From positions 14,366 to 78,365 of the forward strand of contig CAYNYK010000006.1 of assembly GCA_964401335.1 (NCBI GenBank): a stretch of DNA of 64,000 nucleotides, given 5' to 3'. This DNA comes from JAAYCU01 sp964401335. GTDB taxonomy: Bacteria; Planctomycetota; Phycisphaerae; UBA1845; PWPN01. The translations under genes and the position numbers were made by a program. The notes beneath the pieces are model-generated. The model ran no database searches and had not been told where the DNA came from. It saw only the letters and a list, made by a program, of their open reading frames with translations. The first letter of the stretch is position 1, and each line of letters starts with the position of its first letter. Below, piece by piece: positions 44,170 through 53,650 of this stretch.

Positions 44170-47100
44170 ATGTCGAAAGAATGGAAGCGTCTTTGTTCCT
44201 TCATCATCCTGATCGTTACGGTAACGTTCCTGATTGCTCCGCAACCCGCTCAAGCCCTGACGGGGAATCACGAGGTTATCGTGGCCTACTATCCGATCTT
44301 TCCCCGGTGGTACACCTCGGCCGGTTGTCTCTGGATCGGCGATCCCACCCTGCAATATCCTTTGCTGAGTCTCTATAACAATCGAAGCGACATCGAGGTC
44401 ATGCACTTCGATTTCAGATGCATGAAGAACATGGGGGCCACCGTGGTCAATCCCCATTTCTTCGGCACCACCGTGGAAACCACCCGATGCGATCTCATCG
44501 ATTACGCCTCGGGAAACGTGGGCATCAAATGGACGCCGACCTTCGAATCCCTGGGGGACGACCCGATCGGCATGGCTCATATTACCAATAATTTTCTGCG
44601 TCTCTATGGTGACAGCCCCAACCTGATGAGGGTCGACGGTCGTCCGGTCATGTTCTGGCATCTGGCCAGCGACGACAACACGATCGCCGAGGCCGTGGAA
44701 CTCGTGCGGGCCTATTCCGGCGAGGTGACGATTATTCTCGACACATTCTTCATCGTCCCCAGTTGGATTGATATCGGCCAAGTCCTCAAGGATCCCGATA
44801 ACGTCACGGGCTATCCGCGGATCAACGGATTGTATCAATGGGTTTCCGTGTTCTGGTGTTACAATCCATCGAACAGCCGAAAAAACGACATCGACTTTTA
44901 TGTCAATCACTGTATCGCCAACCAGATGATTCCGGTTTTATGCACCTCCCCCAGCTATAACGAGGAGAACTGGGGTTACGGTAATAGTCTCGCATGCGGC
45001 ATCGGCGCCGACCGCAGCGGCCAGCCGCGTTACAACACCACGCGTAACGTGAACGAATGGGAAAGCAACCTCAACGATCTACTCTACAACAATCATCCAG
45101 ACGCCTGGATTTATATACAGGCCTGGGACGAATGGGCCGAAGGCTCGTCCCTGGCCCCGACCACCTACAACTGTTACGACTTTTTGGACACGTTCAAGGA
45201 GGTGCTCTATAAGCATGGTTGGCTGACGGACGGCACCGAATTCTGCCGGCCGAGCTACCCTTCCGGGTACAACCCCAGTGAATGTGGCGCGACTCCGGTA
45301 TGCAACCCGCCCGGCCTCGCGCCGGTCATCTGCGAGGTCAGCCCCGACCCAGAACAGGTTACGGTCGAAACCGAATACGCCCGACAGTTGTATCTGTGCA
45401 ATAGCGCGTATCCTATCCCGACCTGGTCGGTGGTCAGTGGACCGACCGGCTTGCAGGTCAACAGTCGTGGTTATGTCTCCGGTTGGACGCCGAGCAACGG
45501 CCAAGTGAATATGGTCCAAACCATTACCATCCGCGCCGAGAATTCCATGGGTTACGACGACGAGACCTGGCAAGTCGTGATCAACCCGGTGCCGGATCAG
45601 ACCGTGGTCGACTTTCCCTTCGACAGCGACGATGAGGGCTGGACCCAGGAGGTCTGGAAGGCCGCCACCCTCGGCTCCGGGACCATTGCCTGGGACTCCG
45701 CCTCCGGCCATCCCGGCGGAAATATGAAGTCCACCGGCAACGGCGTCACCAATAGTGATGACAGTTGTACCCGCGAGGGCAGCATAATGACGCGGGCTAT
45801 CTCCACCGTCCGATACACCAACATCCATATCGAATACGACGTAATCGCCTCCCTGGCCACTTCTCCCGCGACCGGTTGCGGAGGCAATTGCGGCGGCAAT
45901 GTACTGGAAGGCAGTTGCGAGGACAAACTGGTTGTGTACTACAGCACTAACGGGACCGGTGGCCGGTGGACCAAGGCCCAGGAGCTGAACGAAGGCGATG
46001 ACCTGCCCACGTCCTGGACCCGCAAAATCATCAGTCTGTCCAGCGTAACCTCCGCGGAGAACAATCCTGACTTCGCCCTACGTTTCGTGTGGCAATTCAA
46101 TACCGGCGCGGAGACAGGGCGAATCGACAATGTTCGGGTGTCCGGGGTCATTCCCAGCGAGCAGGTGGCGACGCCGACGATTACGCCGAACGGGGCGAAT
46201 TTCGCCGGCTCGGTGGTGGTCAGCCTCGGTTGTGCTACACCGGGAGCAATCATCCGCTACACGACCAACGGCAGTGAGCCCACGGTCAGCTCCACCCTCT
46301 ACATCACCCCGTTCACCTTGACCAGCACAACCACAATCAAGGCCCGAGCCTTCAAGAGCGGTTATTTCGGCAGCGATGTGGCCAGCGCCACGTTTACCAA
46401 GCAAGGGCAGGTAGCCACCCCGACGATCACGCCGAACGGAGCGAAATTCACCGGCTCGGTGGAAGTCAGCCTCGCTTGCGCTACGACAGGCGCGACCATC
46501 CGCTACACGACCGATGGCAGTGAACCGGCCGCCAATTCCACCCTCTACAGCGCTCCGCTCACCTTGACGAGCACGACCACACTCAAGGCCCGGGCCTTTA
46601 GAAGCTTTTATACCGATAGTAACGTAGCCAGCGCCACGTTTACCAAGCAAGACCAGGTGGCCACCCCGACGATCACGCCGAACGGAGCGAATTTCACCGG
46701 CTCGGTGGAAGTCAGCCTCGCTTGCGCTACGACAGGCGCGACCATCCGCTACACGACCGATGGCAGTGAACCGGCCGCCAATTCCACCCTCTACAGCGCT
46801 CCGCTCACCTTGACGAGCACGACCACACTCAAGGCCCGGGCCTTCAAGAGCGGTTATGTCGATAGTGCCGTGGCCGGTGCCACCTTTAACAGGTTGGACC
46901 AGGTGGCTACCCCGTCGATCTCGCCGGGTGGTATGGATTTCTTCGGTTCGGTGGAGGTCAGCCTCAGTTGCGATACCGCCGGCGCGACAATCCGCTATAC
47001 GATCAACGGCACCACGCCATCGCAAACCAACGGAACGATAATCAGCAATGACTTGTCCATCATGCTGACGAGTACGACCACGCTCCAGGCCATCGCTTAC

Positions 47101-47769
47101 AAGAGCGGTATGGCCGACAGCAACGTGGCCAGCGCCACGTTTACCAGGCTGGATCAGGTGGCGACCCCCACGATTTCTCCGGATGGGGGCAATTTCACCG
47201 ATTCCGTGGAGATTGTGCTCAGTTGTGATACGCCGGGGGCGACGATCCGCTACACCACCGATGGCACCAACCCGACTAAAGGTTCCCGACGCTATCGTAC
47301 GCCCTTCACCCTGAACGCCTCAACAATCGTCAAGGCCCAGGCCTTCAAGAGCGATATGGTCAACAGCTCAGTGGTCAAAGCGACGTTCACGAAACTTGGA
47401 AAACGCGACAAGGTGGCGACCCCGACGATCGCACCGAACGGGGGCACTTTCACCGATTCGGTGGAGGTCAGCCTCGATTGCGGCACGGCGGGGGCGGAAA
47501 TCCGCTACACCACGGACGGCAGCGATCCAACCAACATCTCCACCTTGTATGATACCCCGTTCATCCTGAGTGGTTCGGCAACCGTCAAGGCCCGAGCCTT
47601 CAAGGAGGGATCCGAGGCCAGCGAGATTGCCTCGGCCGTCTTTACGCTTTCCGACGATGGCGGCTCAACGGGGCGATGGCCTTGCGGAGTGAGCATGGGC
47701 GAAGCGATGATGGTTTCGCTGTTCGGCTTGACCTTCATGCGGGTCCGCCGACGACGTTGGGCGAAATAG
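44170..47769 (+). CDS. secreted GH99-like (WbsX-type) glycosidase with six C-terminal CHB_HEX-like repeats
   Basis: 1199 residues. Signal peptide, cleavage near AQALTG. GH99-like domain (~35-350): VIVAYYPIFPRWYT, VVNPHFFGTT, and AWDEWAEGSSLAP (catalytic Glu region as in WbsX proteins). A putative Ig-like module follows (VICEVSPDPEQVTVETEYAR) and a beta-sandwich domain (~480-660). Six repeats of ~82-85 residues, each starting VATPTI or similar and containing TIRYTTDGSEP, resemble chitobiase C-terminal (CHB_HEX_C_1) domains. The end, CGVSMGEAMMVSLFGLTFM then RRRR, looks like a C-terminal sorting tail. GGTGGGG precedes the ATG. Acts outside the cell on a glycan, probably a mannan or other alpha-linked polymer. 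Confidence 0.82.
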   Translation: MSKEWKRLCSFIILIVTVTFLIAPQPAQALTGNHEVIVAYYPIFPRWYTSAGCLWIGDPTLQYPLLSLYNNRSDIEVMHFDFRCMKNMGATVVNPHFFGTTVETTRCDLIDYASGNVGIKWTPTFESLGDDPIGMAHITNNFLRLYGDSPNLMRVDGRPVMFWHLASDDNTIAEAVELVRAYSGEVTIILDTFFIVPSWIDIGQVLKDPDNVTGYPRINGLYQWVSVFWCYNPSNSRKNDIDFYVNHCIANQMIPVLCTSPSYNEENWGYGNSLACGIGADRSGQPRYNTTRNVNEWESNLNDLLYNNHPDAWIYIQAWDEWAEGSSLAPTTYNCYDFLDTFKEVLYKHGWLTDGTEFCRPSYPSGYNPSECGATPVCNPPGLAPVICEVSPDPEQVTVETEYARQLYLCNSAYPIPTWSVVSGPTGLQVNSRGYVSGWTPSNGQVNMVQTITIRAENSMGYDDETWQVVINPVPDQTVVDFPFDSDDEGWTQEVWKAATLGSGTIAWDSASGHPGGNMKSTGNGVTNSDDSCTREGSIMTRAISTVRYTNIHIEYDVIASLATSPATGCGGNCGGNVLEGSCEDKLVVYYSTNGTGGRWTKAQELNEGDDLPTSWTRKIISLSSVTSAENNPDFALRFVWQFNTGAETGRIDNVRVSGVIPSEQVATPTITPNGANFAGSVVVSLGCATPGAIIRYTTNGSEPTVSSTLYITPFTLTSTTTIKARAFKSGYFGSDVASATFTKQGQVATPTITPNGAKFTGSVEVSLACATTGATIRYTTDGSEPAANSTLYSAPLTLTSTTTLKARAFRSFYTDSNVASATFTKQDQVATPTITPNGANFTGSVEVSLACATTGATIRYTTDGSEPAANSTLYSAPLTLTSTTTLKARAFKSGYVDSAVAGATFNRLDQVATPSISPGGMDFFGSVEVSLSCDTAGATIRYTINGTTPSQTNGTIISNDLSIMLTSTTTLQAIAYKSGMADSNVASATFTRLDQVATPTISPDGGNFTDSVEIVLSCDTPGATIRYTTDGTNPTKGSRRYRTPFTLNASTIVKAQAFKSDMVNSSVVKATFTKLGKRDKVATPTIAPNGGTFTDSVEVSLDCGTAGAEIRYTTDGSDPTNISTLYDTPFILSGSATVKARAFKEGSEASEIASAVFTLSDDGGSTGRWPCGVSMGEAMMVSLFGLTFMRVRRRRWAK
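46162..47655 (+). repeat. six in-frame protein-coding repeats
   Basis: Units begin near 46165, 46411, 46657, 46903, 47158 and 47413 (spacing 246, 246, 246, 255, 255). Units 2 and 3 are nearly identical for their first ~197 bases, with two differences, then diverge, which points to a recent duplication or conversion. Confidence 0.85.
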
Positions 47770-47977
47770 CCTTGCCACGGACCCACGGTTACGTAACCCC
47801 TGCTATCAAAGGTAAAGCGTCGTCGTCGCCGCCGCATTCCATAAATCATTCGCCGGTCTATCCAGCCCCGCCAAAACGGTCATGGCTTCCAAGTGTTTGA
47901 CCTGCGTGACGGCCTCTTGAATCAGCGAGTGGACGGCTATAGCATGAACATTCTTTATTGAAGTGAGGAAAAGAAGG

Positions 47978-49237
47978 ATGACGAGTTTCGCCAGTGTTGA
48001 AGAGCAACTAAAGGTTTTGACCCGAGGCTGCGAGCGGATTGAGACCTTGGACGATCTGCGTCGAAAACTAACGCGGTCGCGAGAGCAGAATAAGCCGCTG
48101 CGGATCAAGCTCGGCTTGGATCCGACGGCCCCGGATATTCATCTCGGACATACCGTTGTTTTGCGCAAAATGCGTCAATTTCAGGATTTGGGGCATAAGG
48201 CGGTACTGATTATCGGGGATTACACCGCCCGGATCGGCGACCCGTCCGGACGCAGCAAAACTCGCCCGGTACTCGATTCGAAGGACATCAAGGCCAATGC
48301 CAAGACGTATTTCGAGCAGGCCGGCCGCGTGTTGGATACGTCCCGGGGGAAGCTGGAAATCCGTTACAACAGCGAGTGGCTGGAGAAGATGGATTTCGCC
48401 GACGTGATCCGGTTGGCGGGTCAGATGACCGTCGGGCAGATGCTCAAGCGTGACGATTTCGCCAAGCGGTTCAAAGCCGAGATACCCATCGGGGTGCATG
48501 AGTTGCTTTACCCGTTGATGCAGGGCTGGGACAGTGTGTGCGTCGAATCCGATGTGGAGTTGGGCGGGACGGACCAGACGTTCAACAACCTGGTCGGCCG
48601 CGATCTCCAGCGGGACGCGGGCCAGGAACCGCAGGTGGTCATGGTCATGCCCATCCTGGTAGGTCTGGACGGCCAGGAGAAGATGAGCAAATCGCTGGGC
48701 AATTATGTCGGCGTCACCGAATCGGCGCATGACATGTTCGGCAAGCTGATGAGCATACCGGACGAGTGCATGGCCAATTATCTCACTTTGCTGACCTCGG
48801 TACCGGAAAGCGACATTCGCCTTTTGACCAACGCGGGCCAGACGCATCCGATGGAAGCCAAGAAGCGCATGGCGATGGAGATCTTGGCCGGCTTTCATGC
48901 GGCGGTGGACGCCGAACGGGCCCGCGCCGAGTGGGAACAGATTCACCAGAAGAAAGCGGCCACCGGCGGACTGGTGGTGCCCGAAGACACCCCGACGCTG
49001 GCGGTGGGCAAGGACCTGATGGAAGACGGCCGGGTACCGGTGATCCGGCTGGCCGTGCATTGCGGTTTCGCCGCCAGTAACAGCGAGGTTCGCCGATTGA
49101 TCAAGGAGAACGGTCTGCGCCTCAACGGCGAGCTGGTGACCGATGCGCTGGCCTCGTTGCCGATCAAAACGGGCGATGTTTTGCAACGCGGCAAGCGGAA
49201 ATTCGTCCGCTTGGAAGTGGCAGGCAGCGATGCTTGA
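47978..49237 (+). CDS. tyrS: tyrosyl-tRNA synthetase
   Basis: 419 residues. Class I signatures HLGH (in PDIHLGHTVV) and KMSKS (EKMSKSLGNYVGV); YDPTAP-type loop LGLDPTAPDIH; C-terminal S4 domain VRRLIKENGLRLNG. The ATG at 47978 has GAGG about 10 bases upstream; an in-frame GTG at 47963 is possible. This is the TyrRS form with GTxxG-like insert common outside enterobacteria. It is followed at 49357 by rnk but with a gap of about 120 bases. Essential enzyme, cytoplasmic. Confidence 0.96.
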   Translation: MTSFASVEEQLKVLTRGCERIETLDDLRRKLTRSREQNKPLRIKLGLDPTAPDIHLGHTVVLRKMRQFQDLGHKAVLIIGDYTARIGDPSGRSKTRPVLDSKDIKANAKTYFEQAGRVLDTSRGKLEIRYNSEWLEKMDFADVIRLAGQMTVGQMLKRDDFAKRFKAEIPIGVHELLYPLMQGWDSVCVESDVELGGTDQTFNNLVGRDLQRDAGQEPQVVMVMPILVGLDGQEKMSKSLGNYVGVTESAHDMFGKLMSIPDECMANYLTLLTSVPESDIRLLTNAGQTHPMEAKKRMAMEILAGFHAAVDAERARAEWEQIHQKKAATGGLVVPEDTPTLAVGKDLMEDGRVPVIRLAVHCGFAASNSEVRRLIKENGLRLNGELVTDALASLPIKTGDVLQRGKRKFVRLEVAGSDA

Positions 49238-49356
49238 ATGACCGATGAGCCGGCACCGGCACAATGGTCGTCATGAAATCATGAATATGGCAGAATGACG
49301 CGTGCCTGTGCGGGACATGCTTTCGTAACACCCCGCTCGCAAGAAGGAGTATGACG

Positions 49357-49770
49357 ATGGCCGCACGAAATATCTATATTACGGTGCAGGACATGAACCG
49401 GCTGAGCCGGATGCTGACCGAGGCGGTCGCCGCCACCGAGAATGACGAGCACCTTCTGCAACTTGAGCGGGAACTGGATCGAGCCCAACTGGTGCGCTCG
49501 AAGGAAGTACCGCCGGACGTGGTAACCATGAACTCGAGAATCCGGGTCCGGAACCTGGATTCGGGCGAAGAGATGGTCTTTACGTTGGTATTCCCGGATG
49601 CCACGGACGGCGGACCGGACCGGGTTTCCGTCCTTTCGCCGATCGGTACGGCGGTATTGGGTTTTCGCGTGGGTGATTCCATACGTTGGAAGGCCGAGGA
49701 CAAGGTCATCAACTTGAAAGTGGAAGAGTTGCTCTATCAGCCGGAGGCGGCCGGTGACTATCATTTATAA
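49357..49770 (+). CDS. rnk: Rnk-type nucleoside diphosphate kinase regulator (GreA/GreB C-terminal fold)
   Basis: 137 residues. Short N-terminal coiled region with DMNRLSRML and LERELDRAQLV, then a C-terminal FKBP-like domain (TMNSRIRVRNLDSGEEMVFT and LSPIGTAVLGFRVGDSI) shared with GreA and GreB. Rnk binds RNA polymerase near the secondary channel but lacks the cleavage-inducing coiled tip of GreA. Two ATGs six bases apart (49351, 49357); AAGGAG is 7 bases before the second, so that is chosen. The next gene begins within its last codons. Confidence 0.88.
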   Translation: MAARNIYITVQDMNRLSRMLTEAVAATENDEHLLQLERELDRAQLVRSKEVPPDVVTMNSRIRVRNLDSGEEMVFTLVFPDATDGGPDRVSVLSPIGTAVLGFRVGDSIRWKAEDKVINLKVEELLYQPEAAGDYHL

Positions 49771-50407
49771 TGGGCGAACACCGGTGGCCGACTTGTATGG
49801 AACGGATCAGACCATGAGACTACCTCAACTTGAATCACCGGAACGCTATGCCGGCCTGTATATCTTCGACTTCGGCGGGCAGGTGGCGGTCGGCTACACG
49901 GCCGAGGAAATCGCCGTGTTACTGGAATCGGAGCGGTACGCGGACGGCAAGGTCTATCGAATCCACCGGGCCCTGCCGGACGGCACGATGGAATTGCAGG
50001 GCGTGGCGCGGGAAAAGTTTTTCATGGAGGACGGGCTGTTTTTTTATCGCGGCGACGGCGAGGCGGCCCGGAGCGATTTCGCGGAGCTCGAGCGGTTGGC
50101 GACGAACACGCCGCCGCCCTGCCGGATGAAAATGCACCTGGCCAGCATCGAAGGCGCGATTTCGCCGCACCTGACCGTGATTATTTTTCCGGCGGAGTAT
50201 ACGCATGACGTGTCCGACTGGCTGAACGCCATCCACTTCGAGGGCGGAGACCGCGTGGAGGGCGGCATCAGTCAGGTTACGGATTATTATACGGCCCATC
50301 CGGCCGTGAGCGAGCGCCGGCAGTTGTGGCCCGCCCGGGACAAGTCCCGTTCGGCCGAGCAGGTTTTAGCGGAAACGCAACAACCCATACAACGGAAACT
50401 GGCATGA
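49754..50407 (+). CDS. hypothetical protein, co-translated with rnk
   Basis: 217 residues from a GTG at 49754, which has GGAGG 6 bases upstream and overlaps rnk by 17 bases; ATG 49814 (197 residues) is an alternative. Contains YAGLYIFDFGGQVAVGYTAE, a charged central part and VIIFPAEYTHDVSDWLNAIH. No domain recognised. Probably cytoplasmic. Ends in an ATGA overlap with the small gene that follows, so rnk, this gene and the next make a three-gene operon. Confidence 0.7.
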   Translation: MTIIYNGRTPVADLYGTDQTMRLPQLESPERYAGLYIFDFGGQVAVGYTAEEIAVLLESERYADGKVYRIHRALPDGTMELQGVAREKFFMEDGLFFYRGDGEAARSDFAELERLATNTPPPCRMKMHLASIEGAISPHLTVIIFPAEYTHDVSDWLNAIHFEGGDRVEGGISQVTDYYTAHPAVSERRQLWPARDKSRSAEQVLAETQQPIQRKLA

Positions 50408-50613
50408 GCGGCAATCGGCGAACATGGCTGACCCGACTGATTTTTTGGGCGATACGGTGGTCGCCGGAGCAGGCCGCGCAGGAAGATATCGACCGGCGGA
50501 TGAAACGAATGGATTTTGAAACGGACACGCGGCGACTCGGCGTGCGGATGAACGAAGGTTTGCGTGATCGGCTGCGGCGGAAGTGGTTGCGCTTGAGTAA
50601 GAAAACGTCCTGA
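50404..50613 (+). CDS. small basic hypothetical protein
   Basis: 69 residues starting within ATGA of the preceding stop. Sequence begins MSGNRRTWLTRLIFWAIRW, with a short hydrophobic stretch (WLTRLIFWAIRW), and the rest is highly charged and helical, rich in Arg. No family recognised. Its size and coupling suggest a conserved small partner of the upstream hypothetical protein. Confidence 0.6.
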   Translation: MSGNRRTWLTRLIFWAIRWSPEQAAQEDIDRRMKRMDFETDTRRLGVRMNEGLRDRLRRKWLRLSKKTS

Positions 50614-50735
50614 AATCTTATAAATGCACCGGCGAGACAGAGTTTACCCGCCTTGGCGGGGTGCCACACCAAGGGTGCCGAATGGGTAGGTCGCCGCGGC
50701 GCGGAAGTTCGAGAGCATCGGCAAGGAGTGAGATA

Positions 50736-51785
50736 ATGGCGAAAAAGTACGGGTTTGGCGTAATCGGCGCGGGGATGATCGGCGGCATGCATGCCGAGGC
50801 TATCAAAGGATTACCCAACGCGCAACTGGTGGCGGTTTGTGACAATGTCGCGGATGCGGCCGAGGCTTTCGGCAAGCGTTTTGGTTGCCGCGCGGAATGC
50901 GATTTGGAGAAATTCCTTTCGCGCAGCGATATCGATGTGGTGACCGTCGCCACGCCCAGCGGCCTACACGCGGACAACGCTATCGCGGCAGCCAAGCATG
51001 GAAAACATTGTATTGTCGAAAAGCCGATCGACATCAACTTGGAAAAAATCGACCGGCTGATCGAGGCCCACGCCAAAGCCGGCACGACCGTGGGCGGCAT
51101 TTTCAACATGCGTTACGATCAGACGGCTAAACTCGCGAAAAAGGCAGTGGAAGAGGGGCGGTTCGGGCGATTGACTTTCGGGTTGGCCTACGGACCCTGG
51201 TGGCGGAGCCAGGAATATTACGACAAGGGCGGCTGGCGGGGTACCTGGGCGCTGGACGGCGGCGGGGCCCTGATGAATCAGGGCATCCATACGATCGACA
51301 TGCTGCAATGGCTGATGGGGCCGGTCAAGAGAATTCATGCCTTCGCGAAGACTCTGGTCCATCAGCGGATCGAGGTGGAGGACACCGCGTCGGCGACGCT
51401 TGAATTCGCCAACGGCGCGCTGGGCGTGATCGCCTGCACGACGAGCATGTGGCCGGGGCATTTCCGCACCATCGAGATCGCCGGAGACCGCGGCACGGTA
51501 GCGTTGGCGGACAATTCGTTTTTCTTCTGGCAATTTGCCGACGAAAAACCCGAGGACGAGGCCATCCGCCGCGAGCATGTGCATTTCCCGGCGGCGTCGG
51601 TGGGCGCGTCCGACCCCAAGGCCGGGCTGACCGCGGACAATCACCGGGCCAACTTCGCCGATTTCCTGGAGGCGGTTGAGCAAAAACGTGAGCCGACGAT
51701 TTCCGGACGCGAGGCCCGCAAATCGGTGGAGATTATTCTGGGGATCTACCGATCGGCCCAGACCGGCAAAACGGTCGAGTTGTAA
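50736..51785 (+). CDS. Gfo/Idh/MocA family oxidoreductase
   Basis: 349 residues. Rossmann motif GVIGAGMIGG, HCIVEKPIDINL (the EKP catalytic Lys motif) and the C-terminal alpha/beta domain ALMNQGIHTIDMLQWL with His. These enzymes oxidise or isomerise sugars or inositols with NAD(P). AAGGAG lies 7 bases before the ATG at 50736; upstream open frame is not used. Precedes the OppA gene by 98 bases but nothing else ties them. Confidence 0.92.
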   Translation: MAKKYGFGVIGAGMIGGMHAEAIKGLPNAQLVAVCDNVADAAEAFGKRFGCRAECDLEKFLSRSDIDVVTVATPSGLHADNAIAAAKHGKHCIVEKPIDINLEKIDRLIEAHAKAGTTVGGIFNMRYDQTAKLAKKAVEEGRFGRLTFGLAYGPWWRSQEYYDKGGWRGTWALDGGGALMNQGIHTIDMLQWLMGPVKRIHAFAKTLVHQRIEVEDTASATLEFANGALGVIACTTSMWPGHFRTIEIAGDRGTVALADNSFFFWQFADEKPEDEAIRREHVHFPAASVGASDPKAGLTADNHRANFADFLEAVEQKREPTISGREARKSVEIILGIYRSAQTGKTVEL

Positions 51786-51883
51786 GCTCTATCAACGATC
51801 CGGGTATTACCGGCTCGGGTAAGGATAGGTAGGCTAGTCCACGGACACCGCGCTGGCACACGCGGCCGGTTCGATCATCAATC

Positions 51884-53650
51884 ATGCGTTATCTGGTCAT
51901 CCTCATTCCGTTGATAGGGGCGTTTGCCGGGGTTTGGTATCTCTCGGCCGGGGCGGGTCCGGCGGTTGATTTTACTTTCAGCAACGGGGCGGTCATCGGC
52001 ACGCTTGACCCGGCGGCGATGAGTTGGCATCAGGACATCTACATGGCCCTCAATGTGTGGGAGGGCCTGTACGCCCTCGATCCGCGAACGATCCAGGCCG
52101 TCCCCGGTTCGGCCCTGCCCGCGGAAATCAGCGACGATCGATGCACGTATACCTTTACCCTGCGCCCGGAGGCGCGCTGGAGCAACGGCGATCGCCTTGT
52201 GGCCGAGGATTTCGTATACGCCTGGAGACGTGCGCTGGAGCCGGGCACGGCCGGTGATTATGCGGCTTTTTTCGAGGTCATCGAGGGAGTGAAGGAATAC
52301 ACCGAATGGCGGCTGGCGGAAATCAAGCGGATCGGCCGCATCGCGGATGCCCGGGAAAAACAAACTGCCCGCGATGCCCATCTGGCCGAGGCGGATCGGC
52401 GTTTCGCCCAGAACGTCGGGATGACCGCCCTGGATGATAAAACGCTGCGCGTTCGCCTGACCCGTCCGGTGGCGTATTTTCTCGATCTCTGCGCTTTTTC
52501 CACTTTTCTGCCGGTCCACCGGGGCGCGATCCAGCGTTACAAAATCGTCGGCGAGACGGGCCTGATTTATTACGATGAGCAGTGGGTCAAGCCGGGCAAC
52601 ACCCATTACAACGGCCCGTTCAAGATGACCGAATGGAAATTCAAGCAGCACATCCTCTTGGAGAAGAACCCCTATTATTGGAACCGTGAGGCCGTCCGGT
52701 TGAATCGGGTCATGGAGCGACAAGTCGAGGATGTCAACACAGCCTGGCTGCTCTATTCCGGCGGACAGTTGGACTGGCTCAGCACGGTGCGCACGGTTTA
52801 CACACCCACCCTGATCGACGCCAGTTGCTCGCCGTTCGACGGTGCCCTGAACAAGCGGGGGACACGTCGAAACGACATTCATGCCCATGCCGCGTTCGGC
52901 ACTTACTTCTATAATTTTAACTGCCGGCCTATGCTGCCCGACGGGCGATCTAATCCTTTCAGCGACGCGCGGGTGCGACAGGCCTTTACCCTGGCCGTCG
53001 ATAAACGGGTTCTGGTGGATCAGGTTGTTCGGCTGGGCAATCCGGTTACTACCGTTTTCGTACCGCCGGATACCATTCCCGGATATCCTGCGGTCGAGGG
53101 CCTTCCCTACGATCCGCCGCGCGCACGGACCCTGCTGGCCGAGGCCGGTTTTCCGGACGGAAAGGGCTTTCCCGAAACGGTCATCCTGTACAATACCGGG
53201 TCCGATCATGGACTGATCGCCGAGGCCATAATCAAAATGTGGTCGCGGAACCTCGGAGTGGCCGGGCGCATCGAAGGCAAGGAAAGCAAAACCTTCCTCG
53301 ACGACAAGAAGAACGCGCGTTATATGATCGCCCGGGCGGGCTGGTTTGGCGATTACAACGATCCGACCACGTTTCTGGAAATGTTCAAGACCGGCAATGG
53401 GAATAACGACTCGAAGTTCAGCGATCCGGCGTATGACCGGATGCTGGAGGAGGCGGACCGGCGGCTTGATCCACAGGAACGCTTAGCCGCCCTGGCCGAC
53501 GTCGAGCGTTATCTGGTTCAGGAAGGTCTGCCCTTGTTGCCTCTGTATTCCTACGTTTACGTCGAAGCCTTTGATCCGAATCGGATCAAAAACCTTTTCG
53601 TTACACCGCGGCAGATGTCGATGTTGTGGCCGATCGAGGTGCATCCATGA
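51884..53650 (+). CDS. OppA-type ABC transporter substrate-binding protein
   Basis: 588 residues of the SBP_bac_5 family. N-terminal MRYLVILIPLIGAFAGVWYL is a signal or anchor segment without a lipobox Cys. NGAVIGTLDPAAMSWHQDIY, WSNGDRLVAEDFVYAWRRAL, YNGPFKMTEWKFKQHILLEK and SDARVRQAFTLAVDKRVLVD are the usual landmarks. Peptide-, nickel- or oligosaccharide-type solutes are possible. The stop overlaps the permease start (ATGA). Confidence 0.9.
   Translation: MRYLVILIPLIGAFAGVWYLSAGAGPAVDFTFSNGAVIGTLDPAAMSWHQDIYMALNVWEGLYALDPRTIQAVPGSALPAEISDDRCTYTFTLRPEARWSNGDRLVAEDFVYAWRRALEPGTAGDYAAFFEVIEGVKEYTEWRLAEIKRIGRIADAREKQTARDAHLAEADRRFAQNVGMTALDDKTLRVRLTRPVAYFLDLCAFSTFLPVHRGAIQRYKIVGETGLIYYDEQWVKPGNTHYNGPFKMTEWKFKQHILLEKNPYYWNREAVRLNRVMERQVEDVNTAWLLYSGGQLDWLSTVRTVYTPTLIDASCSPFDGALNKRGTRRNDIHAHAAFGTYFYNFNCRPMLPDGRSNPFSDARVRQAFTLAVDKRVLVDQVVRLGNPVTTVFVPPDTIPGYPAVEGLPYDPPRARTLLAEAGFPDGKGFPETVILYNTGSDHGLIAEAIIKMWSRNLGVAGRIEGKESKTFLDDKKNARYMIARAGWFGDYNDPTTFLEMFKTGNGNNDSKFSDPAYDRMLEEADRRLDPQERLAALADVERYLVQEGLPLLPLYSYVYVEAFDPNRIKNLFVTPRQMSMLWPIEVHP

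Noticed and set aside
46162..47655. CRISPR or intergenic tandem repeat
   Set aside because: Repeats of ~246 bases are in frame and encode protein domains.
51878..53209. 443-residue frame opposite OppA
   Set aside because: Shadow frame without motifs.
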